Part shown: one piece after another, positions 44,954 through 56,849 of the stretch | Position numbering within the stretch: the first letter of the stretch is position 1 | How the letters are laid out: every line of letters starts with the position of its first letter | Origin: Lepraria neglecta | Lineage: Eukaryota; Ascomycota; Lecanoromycetes; Lecanorales; Stereocaulaceae | Reading direction: 5' to 3' | NCBI GenBank assembly: GCA_033220425.1 | Contig: CM065646.1 | Span: 5,773,501 to 5,837,500 of the forward strand | DNA: 64,000 bases | Translations under genes and position numbers: made by a program | Notes under the pieces: model-generated | What the model was told of the DNA's origin: nothing | The model's input: the letters and a program-made list of their open reading frames with translations, nothing else | Databases searched by the model: none

Positions 44954-46408
44954 TCAACCCCAGATTCTTCGACCAAGCTCTGCCCCCAGAGCTGCCCTTG
45001 TGCCCTTTGCTCTGGTCACAGCATCCCGATTCTCTTCCGCTCTCCTGACGAGATACTTCAAACACTCCCCAACAGAGCCCCACACAGCATACTTATATAC
45101 CTTAGGCCCCACGCACTCTCTCTTCTCAGACTGGGCAAGTCCTCTCTCAGCCTTTGCGGCCATCACCAACTCGCAGCTCACCTCATCAGCCATACCCATC
45201 AGCTGGCCGTACGCCATATCGATCTTTGGTTTTCCCTTGTCATCCTGCTCCTTTCGTAGGGCGGTAGCCTTCCTCACCGTTTCTTGATTATGGCTCGCCA
45301 GCACGAAAGCAACCTCCGGGATCTTTGCTTCCGATGGTTTGAGGACGCTGTTCCATTCTCTCCGGATCAAAGCGGCTGCGATTCCATCATAGGCCTTGTC
45401 TGTATCCTCTTTGGTGCTCCAGAATAGATGTCGTGGATCGCTGGCCATATAGGCACCCCTCACAAGCTTTACACCGAGTGTGAAGCCTTCTTGCTGGGCG
45501 ATAGCTAGATGCCGTGACAATTTTGCTGGGGTGGAGCGTAGGTAAGCCTGGTAAGTACCGTACACCGTTGCTTGTCCGGCGGTCGTTTTGTTATACCGGC
45601 TCTGGAATTTAATCGTCCATATATCAATACCGCTCTGGACGACATCTTGCTCGGCGTCAAAAAGCAACCGAACACCTCTCGCCTTCGCGAGCTGGCAAAT
45701 TTCGGTTGTTGCTTCTTCAATGGCTTTGCTTGGTGGTAGATTAGTAGCGAGTTGCCGCATAGCATCACAGCCAGCGCCGGAGAACTTCAATGCAATAAAG
45801 CCGCCATCTTCAGCCATCTCGACGGTCTGTAAGTTGCCTTCTTTCCATAATTGTACCAAAATCTCTGCACCTTGTACTTCAGAATCCGTTGAAGGCGCCG
45901 AATAGGATTCAATTTTAGTATCTTTCTCAAGCACAATTTCTTTCCCGTGCCCTAGGATGACTCCTTTATATCCCATATCCTTGAGTCCCTTCACTGTCTT
46001 CTTTACTTCCTCCATGGTCTCCCCAGCGCAGAATTGTGCATAGAATGTTTTCTTCAGGAGATAGTGGAAGATTGGGTTGCGGTCTGGGTTCAAGAACGCA
46101 GATGACGACTTGGCGACGTATGATAGGATGCGAAGCGATGGCGATAAGAGTAGTGGATATGTTGACAATGCCGTAATGGCATAAGATCGGAGGAGGCTGG
46201 GGAAGGGAAGCAGTGAGAGTGGTCGCTGATGCCCGGAGTGGGCTGATGGTGATGGCGTGGCCTCAGGGGTGAGCGTAGCGTCGTGCGCCGAGGCGGTGCT
46301 GCTGACTTTCCGCAGCGATTGGGTATGCAATTGTCGATATTGAGAGACAATGGGCGTAGGAGATTTAACCCGATGGAGCAGGCACATGAAGTCCTGTGAT
46401 TTCAACAT
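44954..46408 (-). CDS. PUT1: proline dehydrogenase, mitochondrial
   Basis: ATG at 46,408 gives 484 residues in one exon. Upstream in-frame sequence lacks ATG, so this start was chosen. The N-terminus is basic and Ser/Arg-rich without acids (MLKSQDFMCLLHRVKS), fitting a mitochondrial presequence. The catalytic barrel shows LFDAEQ, the VKLVRGAYM block, ASHNQ, YGQLMGMADE and the C-terminal YAVWGSVGECLKYLVRRAEEN, which carries the substrate-binding RRAxEN motif of this family. The enzyme oxidises proline to pyrroline-5-carboxylate with FAD, passing electrons to the respiratory chain, as the first step of proline use. In many fungi the gene is induced by proline; no regulatory site was identified here. 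No P5C dehydrogenase gene lies in the window. Confidence 0.93.
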   Translation of the reverse strand: MLKSQDFMCLLHRVKSPTPIVSQYRQLHTQSLRKVSSTASAHDATLTPEATPSPSAHSGHQRPLSLLPFPSLLRSYAITALSTYPLLLSPSLRILSYVAKSSSAFLNPDRNPIFHYLLKKTFYAQFCAGETMEEVKKTVKGLKDMGYKGVILGHGKEIVLEKDTKIESYSAPSTDSEVQGAEILVQLWKEGNLQTVEMAEDGGFIALKFSGAGCDAMRQLATNLPPSKAIEEATTEICQLAKARGVRLLFDAEQDVVQSGIDIWTIKFQSRYNKTTAGQATVYGTYQAYLRSTPAKLSRHLAIAQQEGFTLGVKLVRGAYMASDPRHLFWSTKEDTDKAYDGIAAALIRREWNSVLKPSEAKIPEVAFVLASHNQETVRKATALRKEQDDKGKPKIDMAYGQLMGMADEVSCELVMAAKAERGLAQSEKRECVGPKVYKYAVWGSVGECLKYLVRRAEENRDAVTRAKGTRAALGAELGRRIWG

Positions 46409-48040
46409 TCTAGTGGTGATAAGTTGATCAATGTGGAATGCGTTTGAGAGACGAAGTTGAGATGAAAGCCCCAATTCAGTATTTGAGAAGGAAACAGGGG
46501 AAGGGAATTAATTGGTGTGCTGTAATATATAATCAATGTATTCAAGAAGTTTAGCATGTGCTTTTTACGAGAAAAGCAGGCAGTCAAATCTGACAATCAG
46601 CGGGGCATATATGGCAAGCTGTTGCATTATCGTAGAGCAGATCCGTATGGGAGGCGGTTAGCATCGGAAGTACTACGTACAAAATGATCTGGTAGTGCTT
46701 GGTGGGGGCGATAGCCCCACATTCTAGCAATTGACTTTTTGGCCTTTGCCGTCCCTTGTTCTTCCTTCCCGTCTCCATGCCTCCTTCATCCATCCTGCTA
46801 CCGTGGAATCATGCATGATAATTATTATGGTGCCTTTCGTAGCACTCGGTAGCGTCTTCAAGTCGCAGCACAGAATCTTCACCGAGGAGCCGCCGTTCTC
46901 AAGTCCTTGAACAGGAGAACCCCATCTTTTGTTAATTCAGCCTCAGGCGTTACCCCAATCCCAGGCGACACCCCCCATGCAGGAAGGCCACATAGCTGTG
47001 TAGCTGCATTAGACCTTGACTCAGGGACAGTTACGTAGTCGAGGAGCGTACCTCCGTGTAGCCAAGCATGGTATATGTGTTCGCACCATACCTATCACCC
47101 TCCACTTCCGCCGTCTTCTCCCACGCAAATTAGCTGGTGAGAAGAAACAGTACAGACAGGTGATGACCGACCAAATAGATCATCCCTATAGCCCTTGCGT
47201 GCTCTTCCAGCTGTCTCGTCAAATCTATCATATCATCCAGGGATTCATTGTTGCGTTCGGGGGTGACCAACAGATACTCGATTTCTCCTCTGAAGTTCGA
47301 TAATTCGCGGAGCATGGCTATTCCACTGATTTTTGGGGGTGTCTTTCAGTTGCGTATGTTAAAGATTTTACGGACGCTTGAGACGATGTGTGTGCGCTAG
47401 AAGATGTTGAGGGTGTCTGTATCCACCGGAAATTTGACTTCTGTGATCACGTTGTTGATATGTTCCACTTCAAAAAGTCAATTACACGCACAGCTTCTAA
47501 GGTAGTCAGTCTACTGCCGAACCATGCTTACCTTCAAGGCAATTACGACAGTATTCAGAGCAGCACCTAGGTCTTTCATTAGTCAAGTCAATTGAAGGCG
47601 ACATGGCAAAGAATCAAGACACTCATCTGCTACAATTTCGAGTCTGAGGTCCAATATTGTGAGCTTCGTTAATAGGACAAATCCCTCGGCTCTTTGCTTC
47701 GCGTCACAATCATGCCGCATCCGGTTCACCAACAAAGAACAATCCATTGCCTTCTTCTCCCTTGATGAACTTGTCGAGCACCTCGCTCTCGTGGCAACGA
47801 AAATGCTTTGTTCGCAATGAACCTCAATGGCAAGAGTCATGAACGGAAACGGAAATAGAAACAAAGACACCGAGTCAATGCCTCGCCTCCTGCTCACCAG
47901 CAATAAGGAGAGCATGCTTCTTCGAGTCCTCCCAAAACCCTATTGGCATTTCAAACCCTGTTCCTCCCATTACCAGTACCAGCACCACAGCCAAACAACC
48001 AACCCCTCCAGCAACAACAACAACAGCAGCAACCACCACA
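46409..48040. other. intergenic stretch, no supported gene
   Basis: About 1.6 kb between divergent genes. Its right end (47,990-48,040) is a CAA/CAG-rich run that is probably 5' untranslated sequence of the next gene. Confidence 0.45.
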
Positions 48041-48442
48041 ATGGGCGCCGCAGACCGCTCCATTCGCTCCAAAAGAGCACCAGACCACTACTCCCCCGAG
48101 CCCGACTCACTCCGCGCGCAACGCACAAACCGCAAGCGAAAATCCGGCAAATCCGCCTCCAAACCCTCCAAAGCCTCCAAGTTTACCAAAAACACCCGCA
48201 AGACCATCGCCAAATCCAAAAAGCCACCCAAAGCCCCCGCAGTCGCAGCCACAACACCGTCTAAACCCAAGCGCGGACCCCCTAAGCCCAGAGCTTTTAC
48301 GCCGCCTCCTGCCAAAAAGCGCAGGAATGTTTCTTTCAAGCCGGCTGGGCATAGGCCGAAGAAGTATTCGACGCCTGAGGCTGGGTCGGTGTCGCCGATT
48401 AGTCCTCCTCTGAGGGTGAAGGTGAAGAGGGGGAGTAAGTGA
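48041..48442 (+). CDS. small basic, probably nuclear, protein (133 aa)
   Basis: ATG at 48,041 opens a frame rich in Lys, Arg, Pro and Ser: MGAADRSIRSKRAPDHYSPE, then repeated SKPSK/KSKKPPK units, PPPAKKRR (a likely nuclear localisation signal) and a C-terminal block ending KVKRGSK. No folded domain is visible. A competing frame (47,943-48,413) over the same DNA is Gln/Pro-rich; the basic frame was preferred because it begins with ATG after a CAA-rich leader and keeps a consistent composition. Its role is unknown; such proteins are often chromatin-associated. Confidence 0.5.
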   Translation: MGAADRSIRSKRAPDHYSPEPDSLRAQRTNRKRKSGKSASKPSKASKFTKNTRKTIAKSKKPPKAPAVAATTPSKPKRGPPKPRAFTPPPAKKRRNVSFKPAGHRPKKYSTPEAGSVSPISPPLRVKVKRGSK

Positions 48443-49178
48443 GTTTGATAGTGGTGGTGGTGATGGAAGGGGTATGGGTGGGGATTTTTGGGTGGTAGGG
48501 GAGTATCATCCATTGTCAGGGCGTTGCGGGTGCTTGTCGTTACTTCAGGCTGTCCCTCTAAAAGCATAAGCCCATGGGAGGATTGTTAGTCTATTCGGCT
48601 GCGAGACATTAGCAAAGCATAATCCAGTCATGCATCGCATCAATGACGAGCACATCGTGGTTTTAAACACTTTTCCGTCTATGAACTAGCTAAGGAAAGC
48701 CCGAGCCATTGACAGTCAACAAGTGATTCGTCGTGTATCTGCATTTATGTAGTGGAAGCCATTGACAAGCATTGACAACCAGTAATCCGAACTGCCATGT
48801 ATATGCAACCACTCTTGCGAGCCCATTGACAGCCATCTACTGCACCGTCGTGTATTTGCGTCTGCAATTATGTGTAGAGCTCCGTATGAACGATCATCCC
48901 TCCTCCTGTCGAAAAGAGCAATAGTAATGCTATGTTTTGCTCCCTGTAAGAGCTCCGTGCCGTGAGCCGTAACGTCATCATTTCGTGAAAAGTCATACGC
49001 CATGCTCGCTTTTGTCTAATTCGATTTATTGTGTATGTAGCAATGTACTGTCGGTAAGGCTGAAGTACTGTAGTATGAACCGAAGGGGAGTTGTAAGTAC
49101 CGAAACACAGCCGTATGAACCAAAAAGTCGTCGTAAGCATCGAGGGTCTGTCGTAAGAATTGCCAAGTGTTCTGAGAA
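48443..49178. other. intergenic stretch with degenerate short repeats
   Basis: Words CCATTGACA (from 48,710 to 48,830) and CGTCGTGTAT(T/C)TG (48,728 and 48,849) recur. Further right there is a loose run of GTCGTAAG-type words (49,090-49,165). No gene is supported. Confidence 0.45.
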
Positions 49179-52102
49179 TCAAGGATGACCAGGAGGCAGA
49201 GGACGAGAGGATTCCTCGTCCAGAGCACCTTTCACCAAAGCCTCAGGAGCACGCCCGCGTTGATTGCCAGCGTTCCTGTCATCCTCGCTCTGGCTGGCGC
49301 TGTCATCGCCACGAACCTCGTTGCGTAATCGCTCTGCCTTGTCGGAAAGCTGCTGCACTTTGATTTGCCTGCGCCACATGCTAGCATAACGTCCCTTCAT
49401 GGCCAGTAATTCTTCGTGAGCCCCCTTCTCTGCAACCTTCCCCTTGTGCATAACCAGGATTTGATCCGCAGTGGTGATGGTTGATAGGCGGTGAGCAATC
49501 ACCAACGTCGTACGGCCTTGAGCGAGCTTGTCGAGGGCTAATTGGATATGCTGTTCCGTCTCGGTGTCCAAGGCTGCTGTGGCTTCGTCGAGGAGAATGA
49601 TGCGGGGATTCTTTAGTATCGTCCTAGCAATTGCAACTCGCTGCTTCTCTCCTCCAGACAGTTTCAGACCGCGCTCTCCCACACGAGAGGCGTATCCGTC
49701 GGGAAAGTCCAAAATCTTCTCATGAATGCTAGCCGCACGGCAGGCATCGTAGACCTCTTCATCGGTAGCATCCGGTTTAGCGTATTTGAGGTTGTACATG
49801 ATATCCTCGTTGAAGAGCACCGTGTCTTGAGGCACGACTCCAATGTGACGACGTAGCGAATCGATGGTGACATCTTTGACATCGTGTCCATCAACCTGTA
49901 TGCTCCCGCCCGTCAGGTTGTAGAAGCGGAAAAGCAATCGGAACACGGTTGATTTCCCTCCACCCGATTCTCCGACGAGCGCTGTTGTAGTTCCTGGCGC
50001 GCACTGGAAATTCAAACCATCTAATGCAGGCTTTCGAGGATCATACGCGAAACTGACATCGTTGAATCGAATCGCTCCTTGGCAGGAAGGAAGTTCCTTT
50101 ATATTTGGATCGTCGACGACAGTTGGCTGTTCTTTGAACAGTTCCAACAAACGCTCTGAATTAATCATCGCAGATTGGATGGAACGATAGAAGGTGCCGA
50201 AGAAATTCAGTGGTTGCTGAAGTTGTGCCATGTACGTCAGGAGGACAACAAAATCTCCAACCCTACGTTGACCAGTAGTGACCTGGTAGGCAGCGATAAA
50301 GCAGGTAATCATGAGTCCTATGGTGAACACCATATTCTGGGCAACGTTCATGACGTTGAGCGATAGGAGCACCTTGTACTCCGCTACCTGGTAGTCAACA
50401 ACCGCGCCCCTGAAACGCTTAAACTCGTATTTCTCTGCATTAAAGTACTTCACAGTTTCGTAGGACATCATGGAATCGTTCCTGACCATGTTGTCAGTAA
50501 TACCTTTTTGGACTTCATCTTAAATAATCTTACTTGACAGCATCCGATCGTCGATCCAGGTTTGTCATGTGCCTTCGTTGGTTTGCTCGCCACTGTGCTA
50601 GGCGTATGGTGAGGTATAGGTAGGCACACGTGACAACGGCCACCACAAGAGCGTAGTAGGCATCGAAAACGATAAGGAAATACCCCATTGCAACGACCAG
50701 ATCAATGAGCATAGGGACGACCTGGAAGGTGACTTGTTCCAGGAAGGTGTTGATTGAACTGCCTTTGCTCATGGCTGAAAGCACTTCTCCAGTCTTCTTG
50801 CCCAGATGGAAGTCCAAGCTAAGACCATGGACATGCTCGAATGCTGCCGTGGAGAGCTCCTTGTAAGAATACTGGCCGATGGGTAGCCACAGTGTTGAGC
50901 GGACAGCACCTAGAAGTCCATTGCCTCCTTGCAGTAGCCGATAGAGAATGAATAGACAGATTTGGCCCCAGACGGCTGATTTCCTGGCCCCTCCTTCGCC
51001 GGAAAGGGTGTTTGTGATAGCTCCAGCTTGCATCGGGACCAAGACATTGATCGCTCTCTGGACCATGACAAGGGCAAAACATATAAGCACAACGAGCTGC
51101 AACCTGACTGATTTGGCGGGCCATAGGTAGGGAAAGAAAAGACTGTAGCCACGGATGTATTCCCACCAACTCTTGGACTCGACTTTGTCAGGTCTCACCC
51201 AACCTGGGACCTCTTCCTCTACCTTATCCGGATTTGTGCTACCATAGTCGTTGCCATTAGCATTGCCATTCTCATTTGCATTGCCGTTGAGAAGACCTGA
51301 AGTCTCCTCTGTGGTTCCATTCTCCCCACGGTGCGCTGATCTCGCTTTGGACCATCGGAGCAGTACGAATAGTGCATAGAAGGCAATCAAGGCACAGATC
51401 AAGATTATTCGGACCAGATCAACAAAAATCTCAATGGCTTCCCATGTGGTAACTCCGTGTCTGACTTTACCTTCGCCATGTCCTGCCGTGGGCTCACGGT
51501 GCTCGGATGAATAAATAGCCAAAGAAGCTCCGAGGAGAATACACTCCATTATAAGTCCCACAATCCATGTAGAGTAATGAGCCGCTGTGGGGGATGGCTT
51601 AGTGTCGATGATTGAGATCAGGAAAAGCGTGTAGAGGAAGAATGAGGCGACGATGTAGATCTGAAGCTCACACGTCAGTCTGAGCACACTCATATGTGAA
51701 AGGACGTAAAAGCACTCATACCACGGTAGATTGCCCACACCACCATTCATGCTTTTTGTCCACCAGAGCATGTACTATGACGATTACGGAATTGGCCAAA
51801 TAGGTGAGGACAACACCAATTGAAAGCCAATCGAACACCAGCTTCCTGGCTGGGCTGAAGTCCAGTTCTTTCTGCTTCCCCTTCTTTGCGGATGGGGATG
51901 TATTCCTAGGTAATGGCTTGCCTCCTGGTCCTGTCCGGTCTGGAACGGCTTGAACGATCTCATCCTTGGGTGCAGTCAGGATGCTGTGGACGGTGAAAGC
52001 CGAGAGGAAGAAGACAAGGAGAATTATGGGATATGCATAATGGACGTAGGTCAGAATTGCCTGAGCCGTGTTATTGGAGACCCATGGCTCTGATGCAGTC
52101 AT
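49179..52102 (-). CDS. HMT1-type half ABC transporter (ABCB6/heavy-metal tolerance family)
   Basis: Exons 52,102-51,722, 51,660-50,534 and 50,481-49,179, with introns of 61 nt (GTATGA...TCAG) and 52 nt (GTAAGA...GTCAG), giving 936 residues. The N-terminal part holds several extra membrane helices (about residues 20-40, 85-110, 130-230), the mark of the HMT1 subfamily. A six-helix ABC transmembrane domain follows from about 290 to 590. The nucleotide-binding domain has Walker A GESGGGKST (about 672), signature LSGGEKQR (about 772) and Walker B IILLDEATAALD (about 796), followed by the H-loop AHRLST. Relatives in the vacuolar membrane move phytochelatin or glutathione conjugates and help cadmium tolerance. 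The short Asn/Gly-rich segment near 190 is low complexity. All motifs needed for ATP use are intact. Confidence 0.92.
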
Positions 52103-54458
52103 GGTGGAGGACTAGGAAGTGATTTTGATGTGGGATAGCGACTGAAGGAAAGCACCCAAACGCCCCTCCGAAGCAGTAGGAGACTCGACAAGGGACTCAA
52201 GAGAAGTGTGCGGGGCGTTATGTATTTGTGGGGATGGGCATGAACGTGGCGAAGAGATGAAAGGAAGGAAGTTTTCTAGTCTCGTGAGGTACTTTGCCCA
52301 AGGTACTGAGTGTCACTAGCACCCGAGGGGGCTTGGGTCTTCACAGTCTGGAGAAGTGGGACTGAGAGTCTGTCCACGAGATCTCCCGTGGATAGTAAAT
52401 CAACTTGGCATAAGAAGCTTAACTTTCTGAGGCGTAAATAAGCCCAGGGATCCCGGTATTCCCGATATTTGCTCTTCCAATAATCGCTTTTGGCTTCCGC
52501 CATGCGCACCTTAGGGCAGCCTCTAAGCAGAATAGTCGCCCACAAGCAGTTAAACACCCAACGTCCAGGCGTCTCGACTTCTCGATAACCTGCAAAGCTG
52601 TTGATACGCGATCGGGCTACTGCAGCTTGGGCACTCTGCATGTAAGTGACAGCCGTGCATCAGCCTCTCAAACTTCCCCTCTTCGATGACGGGAAGATGG
52701 AATCTTGACTCATGCAAGCCCATTATCTGACCATGCAATGCGTCCCAATTGTGGCTGACAGTGTCTTAGATTCTTGTGTTCCAAGAGGCTCGCTCCCATG
52801 TCCCAACCTCTGAGGGAGCGTTACCATACCTCGCCGCAAACTGCATCGGACTAATAGAATCGGAAGCACGAATGTGTTTATCGTGAGTTACTCCTGGTGC
52901 CCTACCGGCTCCCAGCTCCTCCATCTAACGCATCACAACAGTGTGGCTGGTCATCACTACTTGAGCACCTGCGATAAGGATTACATCGTCTCTCTGGTAA
53001 CCGTGGTCAGCCTTCGGGGTGCTATGGTTGGACCCAGCCTGATGGGCATCAACTAAAGCCGGCAATTCCATGGGGGATAAGCATGCACCAGACGACGAAG
53101 CAGCGACGTACGCATCTCCGCAAATTCTACGTCAGCCTGATGGATCTACAATTCTACGCTCCAGTCAGCCTAACACGACGGCAAAATCAAGTAGGGGGAG
53201 TCGCCTGTCAATCCCGCTTGCTACAGCCATCACAAGTCCTGGGTGATTTAGCTCAAGGTTGTATAGACCGCTGTCTCCTTTGTCGTATCTAAGCCAACGG
53301 GTTCACACACCCCGCATACACCCTGTATCATCGTGATCCTAAAGCCACCCTCTCAGCGCTACGTCGATCCCAACTCCACACGGCAAGAAGAGCTGCCTCC
53401 GAGCGTCTGCGGCAGCAGCCCGTACAACATTCAACATTACGCCTTGCTGGGCGTCAAGCTCAACCTCCAGCAAACAGACGAGGCAGAGCCGTCCAATAAG
53501 GGCACCGTGCGGAGGAGCATGCGGAAGGCTTGACAGTAATGGCGGATAACCCTCTTACTATCAATGCTGAGACGAGGCGTATTTGGAAAAGTAGGTTAGT
53601 GGAACCGGTCTGGCTAACTTCAGAAGATATAATGGGTGTGGAGGAGAGCACTATAATTTACTTCCCTACACCTGGACCCTTCATTGGGAGGGAGCCTGAG
53701 CAACTCTCTAGGTGGTGTATACTCCTCAGGAATGGTTGGCTTGCTCAGCTTTCTGTTTTTGGGGAGTCTGCAGGGATTTGTGAAGCATTGGGGATAGATT
53801 GAATAAAGAAAATGTATACTAAGTAATCACTGTAAGCGGTGAAGTAACCAGCAGATTTCAGGAATAAAGTACTCTGAGTCCGCTCAGACAAGTGCGATCA
53901 AAGGTGCTAAACTATCTCGTTTTGATTGAGCTCTTATAAATAGCCAGAATTAAAAAAAATAGATCGCGTTGCGAATAGCATCCTTTATGGTTTAGCATCT
54001 ACTATCGGTAGTAGATAAGGAAGTACTACGGATTGTCTATTCACCCGAGCGTCTACCTTACCAACTAAGTGATGATCAACTATGACCTCGTTGGATCACG
54101 TGACAATTGTGCTTGGATCCTTCTTGTAAATTATAGTTCTTTATTGCTTGTCTTCTAGACTTTCCGAAAGGCCGCTCCAGAGATGCGTGTGGAATTATCT
54201 GGAGGTTCGGTCCAAAATGTCTTCTACAAGAAATGCCTCTGCGGTTCAAATATCGTTTGGCTCAGAGAAATCGTTTCAACTTATTTGTACTCTTTGCGAA
54301 AATGAACAGCAGGGGTTTGCCTCAAAAGACGCTTAGGTGTGTCCTCTACGGTTATGATATCAAAGGAAATCCGACGCGTTACCGTCCACTCCCGGGTCAC
54401 ATGCCTGTACTTCCACCTTGCTACATGGAATACCAGGATCAGGGGTAGTTCTGCCTAA
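52103..54458. other. 2.3-kb repeat-prone stretch, no firm gene
   Basis: Frames at 52,276-52,641 (minus), 53,333-53,533 (plus) and 53,530-53,802 (plus) have ATG or near-ATG starts but no domain. Near 53,950-54,085 is a possible SINE-like sequence. It may consist of degraded mobile DNA. Confidence 0.4.
53950..54085 (-). repeat. possible SINE-like sequence with T-run end
   Basis: On the minus strand the sequence opens GATCATCACTTAGTTGGTAA, has CGCTCGGGTGAATAGACAAT, and ends near a run of eight T (53,952-53,959 region), as expected of an RNA polymerase III transcript end. The first part resembles the minus-strand sequence at 33,430. There is no complete tRNA fold. Confidence 0.3.
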
Positions 54459-54741
54459 AAAGGCGGTACTGACGAAGCCATTAAAGACAATACAGATCTG
54501 CTCGATAGCTATAAAGAGCTTCTCGAGGATCTACAAGACAAAATCAAGAGAGCATTGGCAGAGGGTCATGCTCACGATAATGCCTGGAGTGGAGATGTTG
54601 AAATCAATGGTCCTGGCATGAATGGATATCGTACTCCCGTATCTGAGAAGGCCAGACTGAGCCTCTCAAGAAGGCTCGTAAGCACCATCAACTCAGCCCT
54701 ATTTGGATTGTTGATACAGTTGATGTTCGGAGCCGCAACGA
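54459..54741 (+). CDS. possible exon of an unrecognised protein
   Basis: An open stretch with coding-like composition: a helical segment LLDSYKELLEDLQDKIKRAL, then a hydrophobic segment ALFGLLIQLMFGAAT, followed at 54,742 by a GTAAGT donor-like site. No ATG lies at its start, so an upstream exon would be needed, and no convincing acceptor gives a long continuation. It could be one exon of a small membrane protein or a gene fragment. Confidence 0.25.
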
Positions 54742-55569
54742 GTAAGTCCATCCTTAGCAGTGCTCTCTCCGCTCAAATCCGAAGCCCAACTAACAACTCT
54801 AGATATCCTCTGCAAAACCTAGAAGACTTGCCTACAACTACAGCTCCTCTCTCATGGCTCGTATACGATTGCCTCAAACTAAGCAATCGAGGTCGAAACT
54901 ACACAAGGGAAGCGGTCGACGTCATGGATAAAGAAGAGATAGTCAAGATAGGTGAAAAGGAGGAACTCAAAATTAGCACTCAAAGAACAGAACACTTATT
55001 CACTAGTGGGTCTCCAAAATACCTGGGCTCAATATCGTTGTATCTTTCAAGCCAAGGACTATCGTTGCCTTCAACGGCTTGTTGACGTTGGAAACCTCAA
55101 GATTAGAGCCTGATCGAATGTCAACTTTTTTTTGGAGCATTGGAGCTGTGCAACTGGGAGTCATTGCTCAAAAGGCTTGATCTTCAATCTCACCTCGCTT
55201 TAAGATCCGAGGCTATCAGGCCTCTTCCAAAGCCGAAATAATATCACAAGCGTACAGCTTTTGCGACTGGCTTTCCAAGAGGGTGATTATAATCAGTAAG
55301 AGGCCTCGGCTTGCGTGTTCTCAGCGCCTTAATCTATCCGATACATCAATTTCGAAAAGATCTCCTGAGACCTATCTCCCAAAGAGGCCTTTGGTCTTAC
55401 TAGGCCTTTCTGTGTGGCTATGATCAGCCTAGCTCCGCCGGCTATTCTGCTACCTAATCCGGTATCCACTTCATGTAATACCAAAAGACCAACCCCAATA
55501 ACTCCAAATTCGCCGCCTCGGCCGCGAATTACCATCTTGACGTGACTATCAAAGACTCGAACGAGAGAT

Positions 55570-55740
55570 TATAGAGATTATGGAGGCCGTTATGAAGGTC
55601 ATAAACATCGTCATGGAGGTCATGGAGACCGTCATGGAGGCCATGGAGATTGTCATAGAGGTCGTGGAGATGGTCATGGAGATGGTCATGGAGATGGTCA
55701 TGGAGATGGTCATGGAGATGGTCATGGAGGTTATAGAGGT
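55570..55740. repeat. 12-bp minisatellite
   Basis: About a dozen units related to GGTCATGGAGAT lie head to tail. The central units from about 55,670 to 55,725 are identical and the outer ones are diverged. The unit is a multiple of three, so both strands remain open; the minus strand would read (His-Asp-His-Leu) repeats. There is no other evidence for a protein. Confidence 0.88.
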
Positions 55741-56561
55741 GGCATCTCGTAGCGTCGTTCGCGCTATTGCTTCGTGCCGAATGAAGTTGAGAGGGTTCAA
55801 AGGAGGAGAGACGAGATCTCAGGGCTCGATGCAAGGATAGCAGTTAATTTACAACAGGGAGAACCTTGGTATAGCGAATTCTCGCCTACTATTGGGTGAT
55901 GAAGTGGCAATAAGTATTGCAAGATGCTCGCAAAGTATGCTGTCTACTTCCTCTTTCAGCGTCCAGGCGAGCTGGCCTCCGCTCAATTGGAGTTTACGGG
56001 CCGAGACCGTGTTACTCTATTGCTTGTTGACAAAGAGAAGCCTTACGCGCTAAGTGTAAGGTCCTATTACCTAAGTAAAGCTCGAGAGAGGTAAAGGCTA
56101 AGACTGACAGGGAAGCGCAAAGTTCGTGCTCCTCTTTCTGGCTTAATATAGGAACGTCAAAATTGGAGGGAAACTACTGACGAAGCGCGTCGAGCTCCCT
56201 GCTAGAACGAGCGGGGAGTTGAAGAGCGTGATGTCGAACGGTTGCAGCTCAAAGGCCTTTGTGAAGTGTATTTTCGCCACATGACCTAGTACTGTTCTTG
56301 TGATTTGGGCCTGGGGTGGTCACTGGAGACGAGTGGTTCGAGACGGCCGGGGATGGGCTGGGGGCTGCTGGTAGAACAGGTTTTGAAGATTTGGGCTTGA
56401 TTGGGCTTGCGAGGGCGACGTGTCTGCTCGGGAGGCGGTATCGCGTTGAGTTGAAGTCCAAAGACGCTTCTTCGCTTAATTCACGCAGCGACATCCCATT
56501 CCAGCTGACACCGGCATACCGAGCAGACGTGAATTGGCAAGAAGATGGGCACACCTAGGGT

Positions 56562-56690
56562 TTCCTCATGAACGACGTCGATTTTTCTGGCATAATGAAG
56601 CGAGAAGAGCTGGAGCAGCTTGTACAACCACTGCTGAGGACGGTACCATTGGAGCAAGCTCTTCTTGAAGCCAAGATAAAAGTAGAAGCG
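56562..56690 (+). pseudogene. fragment of an Hsp110/SSE1-type chaperone gene
   Basis: About 40 codons read LMNDVDFSG then MKREELEQLVQPLL and PLEQALLEAKIKVE. This matches the conserved region at the end of the Hsp110 ATPase domain (MNDVD, EELE.LV.PLL and the AL..AK motif). The expected upstream ATPase domain and the downstream GG.TR.P motif are absent; beyond 56,690 the frame turns into unrelated Ser/Phe-rich sequence. It is therefore a displaced piece of a housekeeping gene. Two residues appear deleted before PLEQA. Confidence 0.7.
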
Positions 56691-56849
56691 GCATCAAAGG
56701 CGATCACCACTTTTTCCAAATCCTTCTCTTCCAACTTCTTCCCTTCCAGTTTTTGTCTTCCAACTTCTTCTTTCTACCTGCTTGCCTTCCAACGTTGCCT
56801 AATTCTTGTCATGGTCGAGTCCGCCAGAGAGGGTTTGGGGTGGTAGATG

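Noticed and set aside
47943-48413. Gln/Pro-rich 156-codon frame overlapping the basic protein gene
   Set aside because: It is the shifted reading of a Lys/Pro-rich repeat region; the basic frame has a better start and a nuclear localisation motif.
52276-52641. Minus-strand 121-codon frame beginning with ATG
   Set aside because: Reads plausibly but shows no family likeness, and upstream sequence in other frames looks just as coding-like; not enough support for a gene.
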